Source: SIG480 sp045539475
GTDB lineage: Bacteria; Bacillota; Clostridia; Oscillospirales; JAAYXM01
Direction: 5' to 3'
DNA: 64,000 nucleotides
Assembly: GCA_045539475.1 (NCBI GenBank)
Contig: JAZQFJ010000091.1
Span: forward strand, 1-64,000
In this document: piece after piece, positions 16,887 through 26,908 of the stretch
Layout: every line of letters begins with the position of its first letter
Position numbering within the stretch: position 1 is the stretch's first letter
The notes under the pieces: generated by a model
What the model was told of the DNA's origin: nothing
Seen by the model: the letters and a program-made list of their open reading frames with translations, nothing else
Databases searched by the model: none
Program-made: the position numbers and the translations under genes

Positions 16887-17333
16887 TTGATTGCAGACAA
16901 AATTATAAACAGCGATACATACGCCGCGTGCAACCGCTTCTTTCCGGAAATTTTTGAGAAAATAAAAAAACTCACCCCTGATGACGCAGGGAAGAGGTTC
17001 GTGATAGAAGAAGGCGTTGCATGGGTAGCGGTTTCCTCATCGGAAAACGCACCTCCGGGTGACCGGAAGTTTGAAGCGCACAAAAAGTTTTTGGATATCC
17101 ATTTTGTTCTCAAAGGCGAAGAAACATTTGTTTACGCAAATACCGAAAACCTCACTCCTGAAACGGAGTATAACGAGGAACAGGACTATTTGCTCTTAAA
17201 CGGAGAGGGAACAAAGATAGCTCTCCGCGCAGGCGATTTTTGTATTGTTTATCCGCAGGACGCGCATATCCCGACGCTTGAAAAATTAAGCGAAGGAAAC
17301 CTCGTCCGCGGAGTGGCAAAAATAAAATTATAA
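16887..17333 (+). CDS. YhcH/YjgK/YiaL family protein (DUF386)
   Basis: 148 residues, the usual size for YhcH-type cupins that occur in sialic-acid operons and are thought to act as sugar anomerases or mutarotases. FEAHKKFLDIHFVLKGEETF supplies conserved metal-ligand residues, and the C-terminal AGDFCIVYPQDAHIP carries the late histidine. TTG 16887 is chosen because AGAAGGTG lies 5 bases upstream and the product then begins at the family position (MIADKIINSDTY). The open frame back to TTG 16800 runs through two hairpins and is unlikely to be translated. The next gene follows 19 bases later. Confidence 0.85.
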   Translation: MIADKIINSDTYAACNRFFPEIFEKIKKLTPDDAGKRFVIEEGVAWVAVSSSENAPPGDRKFEAHKKFLDIHFVLKGEETFVYANTENLTPETEYNEEQDYLLLNGEGTKIALRAGDFCIVYPQDAHIPTLEKLSEGNLVRGVAKIKL

Positions 17334-17352
17334 ATTTTGGAGGAATGACAAA

Positions 17353-19056
17353 ATGAAAAAAAGGTTATTATCACTCGCAATCGCAATCTGTATGGTGGCA
17401 GCAATGCTTCCGACATTCGTGGTCTCCGCCTCGGCACTTGAGGTAGGAGAAGCGAGAAGTTATTATTTTTATCGTACTACCACCATTAATGAAGATCTCG
17501 CTAGTAATGCTACTCTGGAGACGATAACAACCTATAACACTGACGAGGGTAGATATTGGAAATATGATGCAAGTAAAAACATGACAGCAGGTGTGGAGCA
17601 AGATTCAACTCTGAAAATGGGTAATCTTTATGGTCAAACGCGAAGTGGACAATATTTGGCATTGGATATCGACGTTCCGGAAAACGGTAAGTACAAGGTA
17701 GAATATAAGTATAAAAAGTCATCCGGAGGTCAAGGAGAAGTTTATATCATTCCTGGAGGTACAGAATTTAAGCCTGGCAGTACAAAGCTTTCAAATCAAG
17801 CCGAGGTAATTGCTGCAGGAACGTTGATTGCAAGTGTTGACTATTCATCAAGCACAGGGAACGAGAATGGTACTGCAGAACCTAATGATGTAGTAGAACT
17901 TGAAGCGGGAGAAAATGTTCTTCTTTTTGTTGTAAAGGGTACGGGGGAACATACAACAGGCACCGGACATGCAAGCTACTATACATATCCGACCTCACTC
18001 ACATTAACGCTTACCGCAAAGGCATCCACAGAGGATGAAGATTTTGTAAACGAATTCGGCGAAGGTACCTACACAACCGATACCACCAAGGCGTTCACCC
18101 CTCCGGCAGAGGGAAAGGCAACCACAACGGTAAATACATATACGGCCGTTATTGGCGGAACAAATAGCACTGCAACTAAGCGTACCGTAAATCTCGGTGA
18201 GAAGTTCTCTATAACAGCAGATGAAGTGGACGGAAACGGAAATATCTTCCGCTACTGGGCGTTAGGACTCTCCGGCAACAAAAAGGTTCTTACAAGAAGC
18301 ACGACTCTTGAATTTATGCCCACTGTAGAGGCTAAGCACGTTGTTGCAGTTTACGAGCCGGAGAATGGTGCAACTGTTTCGGATGAAAGCTTCTATAATG
18401 CAAACGGTCAGCTTCTTACGGATGTTTCAATAACAGATGCCGGCGAAATGCCCCCGCTTCCGTCAATGGCAGGCTACGGCACGGCTTCCAAGTGGGTGCA
18501 GTATGGCACAAACAAAGAATTTGAAGCAGGCGAAGAAGCACCGACGGAGAATAAGATGTTCGTTGCGAAGTACGAAGAGCCGACAGAAACATTTGAAATT
18601 GATGTTGTGGACGGTTTAGGCGAAGGTAGCTACACCTACGGTGACGAGGTAACCTGCGTTGCAAACGTTCCGGAAAACAAAGTCTTCAAGTGCTGGACAA
18701 AGACTCCGGAGGGAAGCGAAACTGCAAAAATCATAAGCCTTGATTCGACATACACCTTCAACGCTTGGGAAGCTTGCACGCTTACAGCTGTGTTTGCTGA
18801 TAAGACACCGGAATTTACCGGAAATAAGTTCAGCATTATCCTCAGAGAAATGACAGAAACGGTTGGCGGAAACACTGCATATATGGCAGAGTTTGTAGGC
18901 CTTGGCGATGCTGTTGAAAAGGGAATTATGTTCGGAACAAAGCGCGTTGCAATGACAACGGATGCAGCACAGTTTACGGCTGTAAATGATACAAGCGCAA
19001 GTGATGTAACAGGCTACGCAATCCTTGACGACGGTACGGTAATTTACGATAAATAA
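17353..19056 (+). CDS. Secreted protein sharing an N-terminal module with the downstream lyase
   Basis: 567 residues with a clear signal peptide (residues 1-28, cleavage after SASA). Residues about 33-225 form a beta-rich module (SYYFYRTTT... GRYWKYDAS... QYLALDIDVPENGKYKVEYK... GEVYIIPGG... ENVLLFVVKG) that is plainly homologous to the first module of the 2,469-residue protein downstream; it is probably a carbohydrate-binding jelly roll. The rest contains Listeria/Bacteroides-repeat-like units (FRYWALG..., FKCWTKTPEGS... TAVFADK). No catalytic motif and no SLH or LPXTG anchor was seen, so it is released or held by binding. TTTTGGAGG precedes the ATG; it is likely co-transcribed with the YhcH gene. 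Confidence 0.75.
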   Translation: MKKRLLSLAIAICMVAAMLPTFVVSASALEVGEARSYYFYRTTTINEDLASNATLETITTYNTDEGRYWKYDASKNMTAGVEQDSTLKMGNLYGQTRSGQYLALDIDVPENGKYKVEYKYKKSSGGQGEVYIIPGGTEFKPGSTKLSNQAEVIAAGTLIASVDYSSSTGNENGTAEPNDVVELEAGENVLLFVVKGTGEHTTGTGHASYYTYPTSLTLTLTAKASTEDEDFVNEFGEGTYTTDTTKAFTPPAEGKATTTVNTYTAVIGGTNSTATKRTVNLGEKFSITADEVDGNGNIFRYWALGLSGNKKVLTRSTTLEFMPTVEAKHVVAVYEPENGATVSDESFYNANGQLLTDVSITDAGEMPPLPSMAGYGTASKWVQYGTNKEFEAGEEAPTENKMFVAKYEEPTETFEIDVVDGLGEGSYTYGDEVTCVANVPENKVFKCWTKTPEGSETAKIISLDSTYTFNAWEACTLTAVFADKTPEFTGNKFSIILREMTETVGGNTAYMAEFVGLGDAVEKGIMFGTKRVAMTTDAAQFTAVNDTSASDVTGYAILDDGTVIYDK

Positions 19057-19161
19057 TATTCCTTACTAAGAGCAACTAATAACTAATCACACAGCAGGGG
19101 AGGATGGACGGCGTTCACCCTCCCTGCGTTATTCAAGACAGGAAACATTCCGGTATAGGAA

Positions 19162-19298
19162 TGCCGCCTATAAAGCCAAGCGGTTATAAATCACAGCGAA
19201 ATCACAGGTAAGACGGCGCGGGCAAAATTTCAATTTTGCCGTTTGCGCAAGTCTCTGTGATGAGTGCTATGATTTATCCGCTGCTTTATCCAGCGGCA
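19162..19298. repeat. 137-base imperfect palindrome (MITE- or REP-like)
   Basis: Nested inverted arms fold the segment on itself: TGCCGC..ATAAAGC..AGCGG..ATAAATCA (from 19162) pairs with the mirror image ending at 19298; inside are ATCACAG/CTGTGAT and a perfect GGCAAAATT/AATTTTGCC hairpin. No coding frame is convincing. Such a structure fits a miniature mobile element or a very long bacterial interspersed palindrome. Confidence 0.6.
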
Positions 19299-19315
19299 AA
19301 AGCGTGGAAGGTTTC

Positions 19316-19408
19316 AAAGGGAACTGAGCAAAGTTCCCTTTGGGAAAGACCTTGCGGTCTTCCGCAAGCGTGGTGGACAGTCGGGGAACTGAGCAAAGTT
19401 CCCTTTGG
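19316..19408. repeat. Duplicated short palindromes
   Basis: The same 25-base unit, itself a hairpin (GGGAACT / AGTTCCC), occurs at 19319-19343 and again at 19384-19408, 65 bases apart. A third hairpin, CTTGCGG/CCGCAAG (19351-19368), lies between. Together with the 137-base palindrome this accounts for most of the 432-base gene-free gap 19057-19488; the remainder ends in the AAGGAG box of the next gene. Confidence 0.6.
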
Positions 19409-19488
19409 TGAGCCACCTCATCCGGCTTTTGCAATGCAAAACCCACCTTCCCCTCAAGGGAAAGGCTAAAAAACGAAAGGAGTAACCA

Positions 19489-22400
19489 ATGAAACGTTTA
19501 TTATCACTTATCCTGGCACTCGCAATGGCGGTATCGCTGCTTCCAACGTTCGCGGTCTCCGCCTCGGCAGACGATGCAAGCGGAGCGAAAAGCTATTATT
19601 TTTATTCCGGCCACGCCACTACAACCGGAATTTCTAAGCTTGCGGATGCAACGGATTACGATGAAGTGAGCGGCAGATATTGGAAATATAAAGGCGCTCT
19701 TAACAATACTCAAGGCGGAAATTCGAAATTAATGACAGGTCGCTTTAACGGAGACACAAGAAAAGCAGGTTCATATATCGCACTTGAAATTGAAGTTCCG
19801 AAGGACGACACTTACAGAACGGAATATTTTTACTATAAACTGTATGCGTCAGGAAAATCTTACGGCGGTAAGGGTGATGTATACATTCTTCCCGAGGGGA
19901 CATCACTTCCCGCGGCGGGAAAAACTATTAATATTGCAGACATTGAGGCGGCAGGCGGAATAAAAATTGCAAGCGTTGACTATTCGCCGAAAAATGATTC
20001 CGCAGCAGGAATTGCTAAAGAGCCGGTAGTTAAAGAAAATGTAGCACTAAAAAAAGGTGACAATATTCTTCTCTTTGTTGTAACGGACAAGGGTGAATAT
20101 GCCAGCACCGGCGGAAATAATGACTATTATACAACTCCGAACTCACTCACATTAACACCGATGAGTGAAGTTCCGCCCACGAACCCTGCGGGAGTGTCAA
20201 GAACCTTTGACCTTAAGAGCAATAAAACGCTCACCGACGGCGAGGAAAAGCTTATTGCAAGCGGTGAGAGCGCAGAGGTTGCGTTTCCCGCAAGCGACAC
20301 AGACGGTTGGAGTGCATACTGCTACAGCGCAGGTGCAGAGTATTTCCAGTCAAATGACGGGATTAACAGAACAATATCTCAGATCTGCGGTGATGCTCTG
20401 AAGCTCGCGATAAACACTGTCGGTGATTGGGTTGCGCTTAAAATCCCCGTTCCAAAGCGCGGAATATATGATGTTTCACTTTCGTATAAACAGTTCCAGA
20501 ACTATGCTTCTGCCGATGTTTATATGATAAAAGCACCGAAGGAAGAGCTTTCGCAAGCAGAGAAACGTGCATATGTTGAGGGAAAGCTTTCGACTGCGTT
20601 TAAATATGCTTCAATTGACTGCAACGGAGCAGATAAGTTTATGACCCCCGTGTCGGCACAGTATCCCGCCGAGTTTTCGTTCAGCGCGTTTGAGGATAAT
20701 TCAGAATATCTGCTCGTATTCAAATCCACATCGAGCACCGCACAAAAGAAAAAGCTTCTGCTCGATACGCTCACGCTTGACGGCTCGGGAACAAAGGAAA
20801 GCTCGCTTTCCGAGTTTGCCTATAATTTCAACACAAAATCGGGTATTGCGGGAAACTCTAATCCCGTGGAGGCAACATATGCCGATACGCTCTCAATGTG
20901 GGAGGGCTTTGCATCAAGCGGAGTTAAAAGCGCACAGGCAAAGACGGCAATGTCCAATATTGCACTTAAAGCCGTCGGCGATTTTGTTGCATTTAAAATA
21001 AATCTCCCTGCAAGCGATACCTTCGTCGCAACCGTCGGCTATTATAAGCACGCAAGCTCGGGTGATGACGGTGATGTATATATTCTCCCCGGTACGACGA
21101 AGGAAGAGGATGTTGCGTCATCGCTCACGGAGGATAAGAAGCTTATAAGCTTAAAATATTACATACAGGGCGGTGAAGCGGCAGGGAATTATGTTACCGG
21201 AAAGATTGAAAAAACGCTTCCGGCGGGTGAATATATAGTTGTATTCAATGTATCGGCCAAGGCAGACCGAAACACGGGAAACGGCGTTGCAATATATCCC
21301 GGAAGCATAACCTTCAAGAGAAAATCATCCCTTCCGCCGTATTCGCTTGTTCCGGAAAAGTCTGTGCTCGTTCCGGGAGAAACAACAAGCCTTATGCTAC
21401 AGGATTATGACGGGAATCCGGTTGATGAATTTGAAATTCTCGGTATATCCTCATCAGATGAAAGCATTGCGACGGTGGAAGAAGCGGCTGTCACGGCAGG
21501 CGAGGGCTTCGGCCGCGCAAAGATAACTGCAACCGTTTTGGTTTCCGGCGAAGAGGTTAAAGCGGAAGGATATGTAAGAGTTATAAATAAAAGCGCTTCA
21601 AACCTCCGTGTAAGTGCAAGCATCGACTCGCGCAGTGATACGTGGATAAACCCGGGATATAAAAGAGATAATTCCTTATATCCTGCAGAGTCGGATGCAA
21701 AGCTTGATATCGGCGGCTTTGATCCGGGAGACGGCATTACAGAAGACTTTACCGACGGCTGGAGCTGGTACGGAGACAGCTCGGGCAGCCATAATCACAA
21801 CACGTTTTATCAGGTGAATAAATCGTATTTGAGAGTTCGTATGTCTGACGGACAGTGGTTTGCAATAAAGATGAATTTTGAAAATTCAGGTCATTACCGC
21901 GCAGTTGTAAATCACCGTGCCACTGAAAACAATGCATATGCGGATATGTATTTTATCCCCGTACCGAAAGAAGGGGAAGAGGTTTCGGATTATCTCACCG
22001 ATGATTATAAGCTCGGCGAAATAATGAACTATAACCCCGATGTTGCGAAATGGAACGCACCGGGTGCGGAGGTTTCATCATATGTCGGCGATGCGTATGT
22101 CGATGCACCGGGGCAGTATCTTGCAGTTATTAAAATGACAGGAAGAAAAGCGACCGGAGGAAATCAGTATTTGTATTTCAATGACCTGATATTTACCGGC
22201 GCAAATCCGATAACAGAGGTAAGCGGTGCGGCGGGTATATCCCTTATGCCCGGAGATACAATAACTCTTGATAAGAGCCTTCTTACCCTTGAGGATGAAA
22301 TAGCGGAGTACAGAGAGAGCGCATCTCTTTCCTTTGAAAGTCTTACGCCCGATATAGTTTCGGTAAACGCGGAGGGCGTTGTAACCGGTATTACATATGG

Positions 22401-25400
22401 CGTAGGTAAAATAAAGGTTACGGCAAGCTACGAAGGCTATTCCCGGTCCGGTGAATATCTGGTATATGTCGGAAGCGGAAAGGAACGCCGCAGCTTCTAT
22501 ACCGATGAAAAGGTTGAAAATGCAAAGAAGAATATAGAACGCTACGATTGGGCGAAGGATGAAGCTGAAGGGTATATCAAAGAGGCGGATAAGCTTCTCT
22601 CGGTCGGCGCCGATACGCTCTATGAACTTATCACAACTCAGGAGCTTTTGCGTGCGTCCACCGTCGGTTATCGCTTCCGCGATACGGGAATGTATCAGTG
22701 CCTTTATTGCGATAAAGACCTGTCGGCACAGTACAGCCAGTACCCGTGGATTATGGATCCGTACACACGTCCGTGGAAACTTCAGTGCCCGGATTGCAAA
22801 CGTCTTTTCCCGAGTAACGATTTTGAAAAATTCTATAAGCTCGGGCTTGATGAAAACGGAAATTGGCGCTATATGGACTCATTACAGCGCCACCACGAAC
22901 TGTTTGTCTGCCCGACGTATAATTCGACGGGAGAGTGCAGCTGCGCCCGTCCTGCGGGAAACATAGAAAGCTGGATTGCGGATTTAGAGGCGCGCACCGC
23001 GGCTCTTGCCGAAACGCTTTCTTACCCCGAGCCGACAGCCGGAGAGCGCGGAAGCGAGGAGTGGAACTCATACTACGGCTACGGCGTAAAGGGCGGATAT
23101 CTGTATAACGATACCTATGGAGAAAAGAATGATGCGTTCTTTGCAGTTGATGACGGCTTCGGATATGAGCAGGTTTATCAGGTTAAGAATGAGGACGGAA
23201 GCCCCACGGTTGAAAGGCGGGATAAGCCGTTTATAGGCTACTATAACTCGTGGGGACTCTGGGAGGGTGCTATTCAGGATGCGATAGAAAACCTCGCGAT
23301 GGCATATCTCTACACCGGTGATATAAAATACGGCCGCCTCGGTGCGATAATGATTGACCGTATTGCAGATGTATTTCCTGAAATGGACAATACGCTCTAT
23401 GGCAGTATATTCCAGACCAGTGACGGAAATACAAAAACCGCAACGGGCGGAGTAAGCCGAGGAAGAATTGTGGGAGCTCTGCATGACTGTAATATGGGAT
23501 TGATAGTCGTTCCCGCATATGATGCGCTCTGGCCTGCATATCAGGATGAATGGGTAATAGACTATCTTTCCGGAAAATCAGAAGAGCTTAAGCTAAAAAA
23601 CCCGAAAACAAGTGCTGTTCAGATAAGAACAAACATTGAAAATAATTATCTCCGCGAAATCAATTCAAGTATTCGCGATTACAGAATACACTCGAATTTC
23701 GGTCATCCGCAAAGACTTCTTGTAATGGCTGCAGTTATTCTTGACACACTTCCCGAAACTCAGGATTGGGTTGAGTTTGCATTTAAGTCAGGTGGCAATG
23801 TCGGATACTATAATGTAACAGGCGGAAATACTTATGCTCAGCTTATGAATGTTGTTTCCCGCGACGGTCACGGAAACGAAGCAGCACCGTCATATAACTC
23901 ATCATGGATAGGAAATCTGCTTCGCATAGGTGAAGCGCTTAATGGCTATGACAAGGTAGAAGGCTATGATTTATACACCAATCCGAAGATGAAGCGCATG
24001 CTTACATCACAGATTGATTTGATATGTGCCTCTATCTGGAGTCCGAATGTCGGAGACAGCGCGCAGATGGGAAAACGCTATATGGCACCGACTGAGGATG
24101 CACTTCGCATTGCGTATGACATCATTGAGGACGAAGAAACACGTGAGAACCTTGTAAAGGTGTATTATCTTCAGATGAGGGGCTTGGATAAGCTTCACGG
24201 CTCAATATTTGATGAGGATCCGGAGGCAATAACACGTTTTGCAAAGGAGGTTACGGATGAGAGCGTTGAAATTCCGCTTCCGAGCCGGAATCTGACGGGC
24301 TACGGAATGGCGATCCTGCGTGACGGAGAGTGGATTGACTCTACAAATTCCCAGAAGAACATAAACACCCAGCGCGACTTTTATATGTGGTACGGAATGG
24401 CGAAAACTCACGACCACAGTGATAAGCTAGTTCTTGGATTCCATGCCTTCGGGCTTGATATCGGTGCAGATACGGGAACTCCGCGCCTTAAAAGCTCGGG
24501 AGACCCGCACCGAAGTGAGTTTGTGGGCCACACTCTGTCTCACAATACCGTCATGGTAGATAATATCAAGCAGACAGCGCGTACAAACAGAACAAATCCG
24601 CTTCATTTTGACAGCTCCTCGAGAGTTCAGCTTATGGAGGTTGAAGCTCCGTGGGTTTACAGCGGGCAGGGCGTTGAAGAATATCAGAGAACGCTCGTTA
24701 TGGTAGACGTAGACGATGATATTTCATATGGGGTTGACTTCTTCCGCATCCTCGGCGGCAATGACCACCTCTACTCCTTCCACACACTTTCCAAAGAGGC
24801 TGTTCTTTCAGAAAATGTTGTTATAAAAAAGCAGACGGACGAAAACGGAAAATACATCGGCTCATATCAGGGTGTGGATAAAGCGTGGGGTGCAAGCTAT
24901 ATAGATTCAGGCGATGAGGAAGGAGAAGACGGTCTTTCAACGGAAAGCTGGTTCGGCGAGGTTGATCGTGCCGAAAATGCAAGCGAGATTGAAAGCTTCA
25001 GCATTGACTGGAAAATTCTTGATAACTACAAGGTTTTAAGTCCCGCGAAGAACAATCTTCATGTACGCCTTACAATGCTTCCGAGCTTTAAGCTTGACGA
25101 GATAACAACCACATCGGGGATTCCGCCGCAGCTTAAGGGTGCGATGGATAAAGTACGCTTCCTCTTTGCCCGCCATACGGGTGCGGCAGACGGAACAAAG
25201 GAGAATGGAAAGCTCGCAACGCTCTTTACTTCGGTTATAGAGCCGTATGATACAACAAGATATGTTGAAGATATCCAAAACGTTAAGGTAGCAAGAGCAG
25301 ACGGCGCCGAGTTTACACTTGATGAGGCAAAGGCGGTTAAGGTAACGCTTACAAACGGAAGAGAAGACTATATCGTTTATGCAAAGGATAACACAGTTCC

Positions 25401-26898
25401 GTACAAGGTATTTGTTTCGGATACCGAAAGCTTTGATTTTTGTGGCTTTGTTGGTGTTGTTTCGATAAAGGATGAGAAAATCATTTATACATACATAAAT
25501 GACGGCTCGGCTGTTGCCGATAAGGAAAATCTTCTCCCGGCATACACAGGTACCGTTGTGGACTTTGAAAGAGACCTCTCGGAGAAAAACCATATAGATG
25601 TAGCTCTTAATGAAGAATGCGAGGATGCAAGTGTCTTTGAGAACAAGTATATCTATGTAGAAAATAATCTTTCAGATAACGGATCGTATCGTATTGAGAG
25701 CGCGGAAAAAATCGCTAACGGTGTTCGTCTCAATATAGGCGATACAACGCTTATAGCAAGCTATGCGGATGATGATGACTTCTCAAAGGGATATAATTAT
25801 AACATTAAGGAAATGAATACATTTACAATTCCGATGAGCTATGAGGATGATAACGCACCTGTATTTGATAATGTATCGGAAAGTCTCACAACATCGGCAG
25901 GAAGCAGCATCTCCGTTACGGTAAATGCAGAAAGCCCGCTTGGTGAAGCTTTAAGTTATTCTGCGGCGAGATTACCGCGAGGTGCAAGCTTTAATGAGGA
26001 AAGCGGAACGCTTACATGGAAGCCTGATGCATCTCAGATAGGAAATAATGTTGTATCAATTGACGCAATTGACGCAAGTGGAAGAGAAAGCAGAATAACC
26101 TTCGGAATAACTGTTTACGGCTCTACAACAAGCAAGCCGGAAAAGGATAGTTCCGGAGATTCAGGAGAAAATACAGGCTCATCCGGCGGAGGAGGTGGCG
26201 GCGGTGGCGGGACAACACCGACAGACAAGCCGGAGAATGGTGGAAATAAGACCGACAACGACGGTGAAAGCGGAGAACAGGGAGGAAACATCGATAACAC
26301 GAGCACGGAAAACGGAGCTCTCCGCTTCACCGATCTTGCAAGCTATGCATGGGCAGAGGACTCAATAAACACACTTGCAGAAGCCGGAATAATAAAGGGT
26401 ACGTCTGCAAGTACGTTTAGTCCGGCAAGCAACATAACCCGTGCAGACTTCGCTTTGCTTCTCGTCCGCGCATTCAAGCTCACGTCGGATAACACCGAAA
26501 ACTTCGCAGACGTACGGAGCACGGACTACTTTGCATCTGAGCTTGCAGTCGCACGAAACACAGGCATCATAAACGGTATCGGTGAAAACCGCTTTGCACC
26601 GCGTAACACAATAACCCGTCAGGATATGATGGTAATCGTATATCGTGCACTGCAGAGCCTTGGTAATGAGCCTCCCTTGCCTAAAGGGAGGGGGACCGTC
26701 GAAGACGGTGGAGGGATTTCTCCCTCGCAATACTCCGACTTTGCAACCGTCACATCTTACGCGAAGGAATCCGTCACCGCGCTCATAGGCGCAGGTCTCG
26801 TCAACGGTAAGAACGGATTTATCGCACCAAACGATTACACAACACGTGCAGAGGTTGCAGTACTCATTAAACGAATACTGGATTATGTAAAGCAGTAA
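19489..26898 (+). CDS. Giant SLH-anchored heparinase II/III-like polysaccharide lyase
   Basis: 2,469 residues. Signal peptide 1-27 (to SASAD). Four beta-rich, probably carbohydrate-binding modules lie at about 33-230, 240-435, 440-630 and 725-925, with Ig/BIG2-like domains near 640-715 and 930-1010. A heparinase II/III-like unit follows: alpha/alpha toroid (about 1030-1560, with CxxC pairs near 1071/1074 and 1100/1103 that may bind metal) and the beta-sandwich C-terminal domain beginning near 1620 with THDHSDKLVLGFHAFGLDIG, the heparinase II-type His/Tyr segment (His about 1641). A He_PIG-like Ig domain (about 2115-2210), a Gly/Ser/Pro-rich linker with eight to nine consecutive Gly, and three SLH domains (about 2277-2469) end it. 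It should cleave an acidic or amino-sugar polysaccharide by elimination at the cell surface. The second SLH domain is interrupted by an in-frame palindromic repeat. Confidence 0.85.
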   Translation: MKRLLSLILALAMAVSLLPTFAVSASADDASGAKSYYFYSGHATTTGISKLADATDYDEVSGRYWKYKGALNNTQGGNSKLMTGRFNGDTRKAGSYIALEIEVPKDDTYRTEYFYYKLYASGKSYGGKGDVYILPEGTSLPAAGKTINIADIEAAGGIKIASVDYSPKNDSAAGIAKEPVVKENVALKKGDNILLFVVTDKGEYASTGGNNDYYTTPNSLTLTPMSEVPPTNPAGVSRTFDLKSNKTLTDGEEKLIASGESAEVAFPASDTDGWSAYCYSAGAEYFQSNDGINRTISQICGDALKLAINTVGDWVALKIPVPKRGIYDVSLSYKQFQNYASADVYMIKAPKEELSQAEKRAYVEGKLSTAFKYASIDCNGADKFMTPVSAQYPAEFSFSAFEDNSEYLLVFKSTSSTAQKKKLLLDTLTLDGSGTKESSLSEFAYNFNTKSGIAGNSNPVEATYADTLSMWEGFASSGVKSAQAKTAMSNIALKAVGDFVAFKINLPASDTFVATVGYYKHASSGDDGDVYILPGTTKEEDVASSLTEDKKLISLKYYIQGGEAAGNYVTGKIEKTLPAGEYIVVFNVSAKADRNTGNGVAIYPGSITFKRKSSLPPYSLVPEKSVLVPGETTSLMLQDYDGNPVDEFEILGISSSDESIATVEEAAVTAGEGFGRAKITATVLVSGEEVKAEGYVRVINKSASNLRVSASIDSRSDTWINPGYKRDNSLYPAESDAKLDIGGFDPGDGITEDFTDGWSWYGDSSGSHNHNTFYQVNKSYLRVRMSDGQWFAIKMNFENSGHYRAVVNHRATENNAYADMYFIPVPKEGEEVSDYLTDDYKLGEIMNYNPDVAKWNAPGAEVSSYVGDAYVDAPGQYLAVIKMTGRKATGGNQYLYFNDLIFTGANPITEVSGAAGISLMPGDTITLDKSLLTLEDEIAEYRESASLSFESLTPDIVSVNAEGVVTGITYGVGKIKVTASYEGYSRSGEYLVYVGSGKERRSFYTDEKVENAKKNIERYDWAKDEAEGYIKEADKLLSVGADTLYELITTQELLRASTVGYRFRDTGMYQCLYCDKDLSAQYSQYPWIMDPYTRPWKLQCPDCKRLFPSNDFEKFYKLGLDENGNWRYMDSLQRHHELFVCPTYNSTGECSCARPAGNIESWIADLEARTAALAETLSYPEPTAGERGSEEWNSYYGYGVKGGYLYNDTYGEKNDAFFAVDDGFGYEQVYQVKNEDGSPTVERRDKPFIGYYNSWGLWEGAIQDAIENLAMAYLYTGDIKYGRLGAIMIDRIADVFPEMDNTLYGSIFQTSDGNTKTATGGVSRGRIVGALHDCNMGLIVVPAYDALWPAYQDEWVIDYLSGKSEELKLKNPKTSAVQIRTNIENNYLREINSSIRDYRIHSNFGHPQRLLVMAAVILDTLPETQDWVEFAFKSGGNVGYYNVTGGNTYAQLMNVVSRDGHGNEAAPSYNSSWIGNLLRIGEALNGYDKVEGYDLYTNPKMKRMLTSQIDLICASIWSPNVGDSAQMGKRYMAPTEDALRIAYDIIEDEETRENLVKVYYLQMRGLDKLHGSIFDEDPEAITRFAKEVTDESVEIPLPSRNLTGYGMAILRDGEWIDSTNSQKNINTQRDFYMWYGMAKTHDHSDKLVLGFHAFGLDIGADTGTPRLKSSGDPHRSEFVGHTLSHNTVMVDNIKQTARTNRTNPLHFDSSSRVQLMEVEAPWVYSGQGVEEYQRTLVMVDVDDDISYGVDFFRILGGNDHLYSFHTLSKEAVLSENVVIKKQTDENGKYIGSYQGVDKAWGASYIDSGDEEGEDGLSTESWFGEVDRAENASEIESFSIDWKILDNYKVLSPAKNNLHVRLTMLPSFKLDEITTTSGIPPQLKGAMDKVRFLFARHTGAADGTKENGKLATLFTSVIEPYDTTRYVEDIQNVKVARADGAEFTLDEAKAVKVTLTNGREDYIVYAKDNTVPYKVFVSDTESFDFCGFVGVVSIKDEKIIYTYINDGSAVADKENLLPAYTGTVVDFERDLSEKNHIDVALNEECEDASVFENKYIYVENNLSDNGSYRIESAEKIANGVRLNIGDTTLIASYADDDDFSKGYNYNIKEMNTFTIPMSYEDDNAPVFDNVSESLTTSAGSSISVTVNAESPLGEALSYSAARLPRGASFNEESGTLTWKPDASQIGNNVVSIDAIDASGRESRITFGITVYGSTTSKPEKDSSGDSGENTGSSGGGGGGGGGTTPTDKPENGGNKTDNDGESGEQGGNIDNTSTENGALRFTDLASYAWAEDSINTLAEAGIIKGTSASTFSPASNITRADFALLLVRAFKLTSDNTENFADVRSTDYFASELAVARNTGIINGIGENRFAPRNTITRQDMMVIVYRALQSLGNEPPLPKGRGTVEDGGGISPSQYSDFATVTSYAKESVTALIGAGLVNGKNGFIAPNDYTTRAEVAVLIKRILDYVKQ
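26671..26727 (+). repeat. Palindromic repeat inserted in frame in an SLH domain
   Basis: Three consecutive hairpins in 57 bases: CCTCCCTT/AAAGGGAGG, ACCGTC/GACGGT and GAGGGA/TCCCTC. The type is familiar from intergenic regions of gut Clostridia. Here it is translated as PPLPKGRGTVEDGGGISP (from residue 2395), splitting an otherwise normal SLH run (ALQSLGNE ... SQYSDFATVTSYAKE). Confidence 0.8.
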
Positions 26899-26908
26899 TT
26901 TAGCAGTT

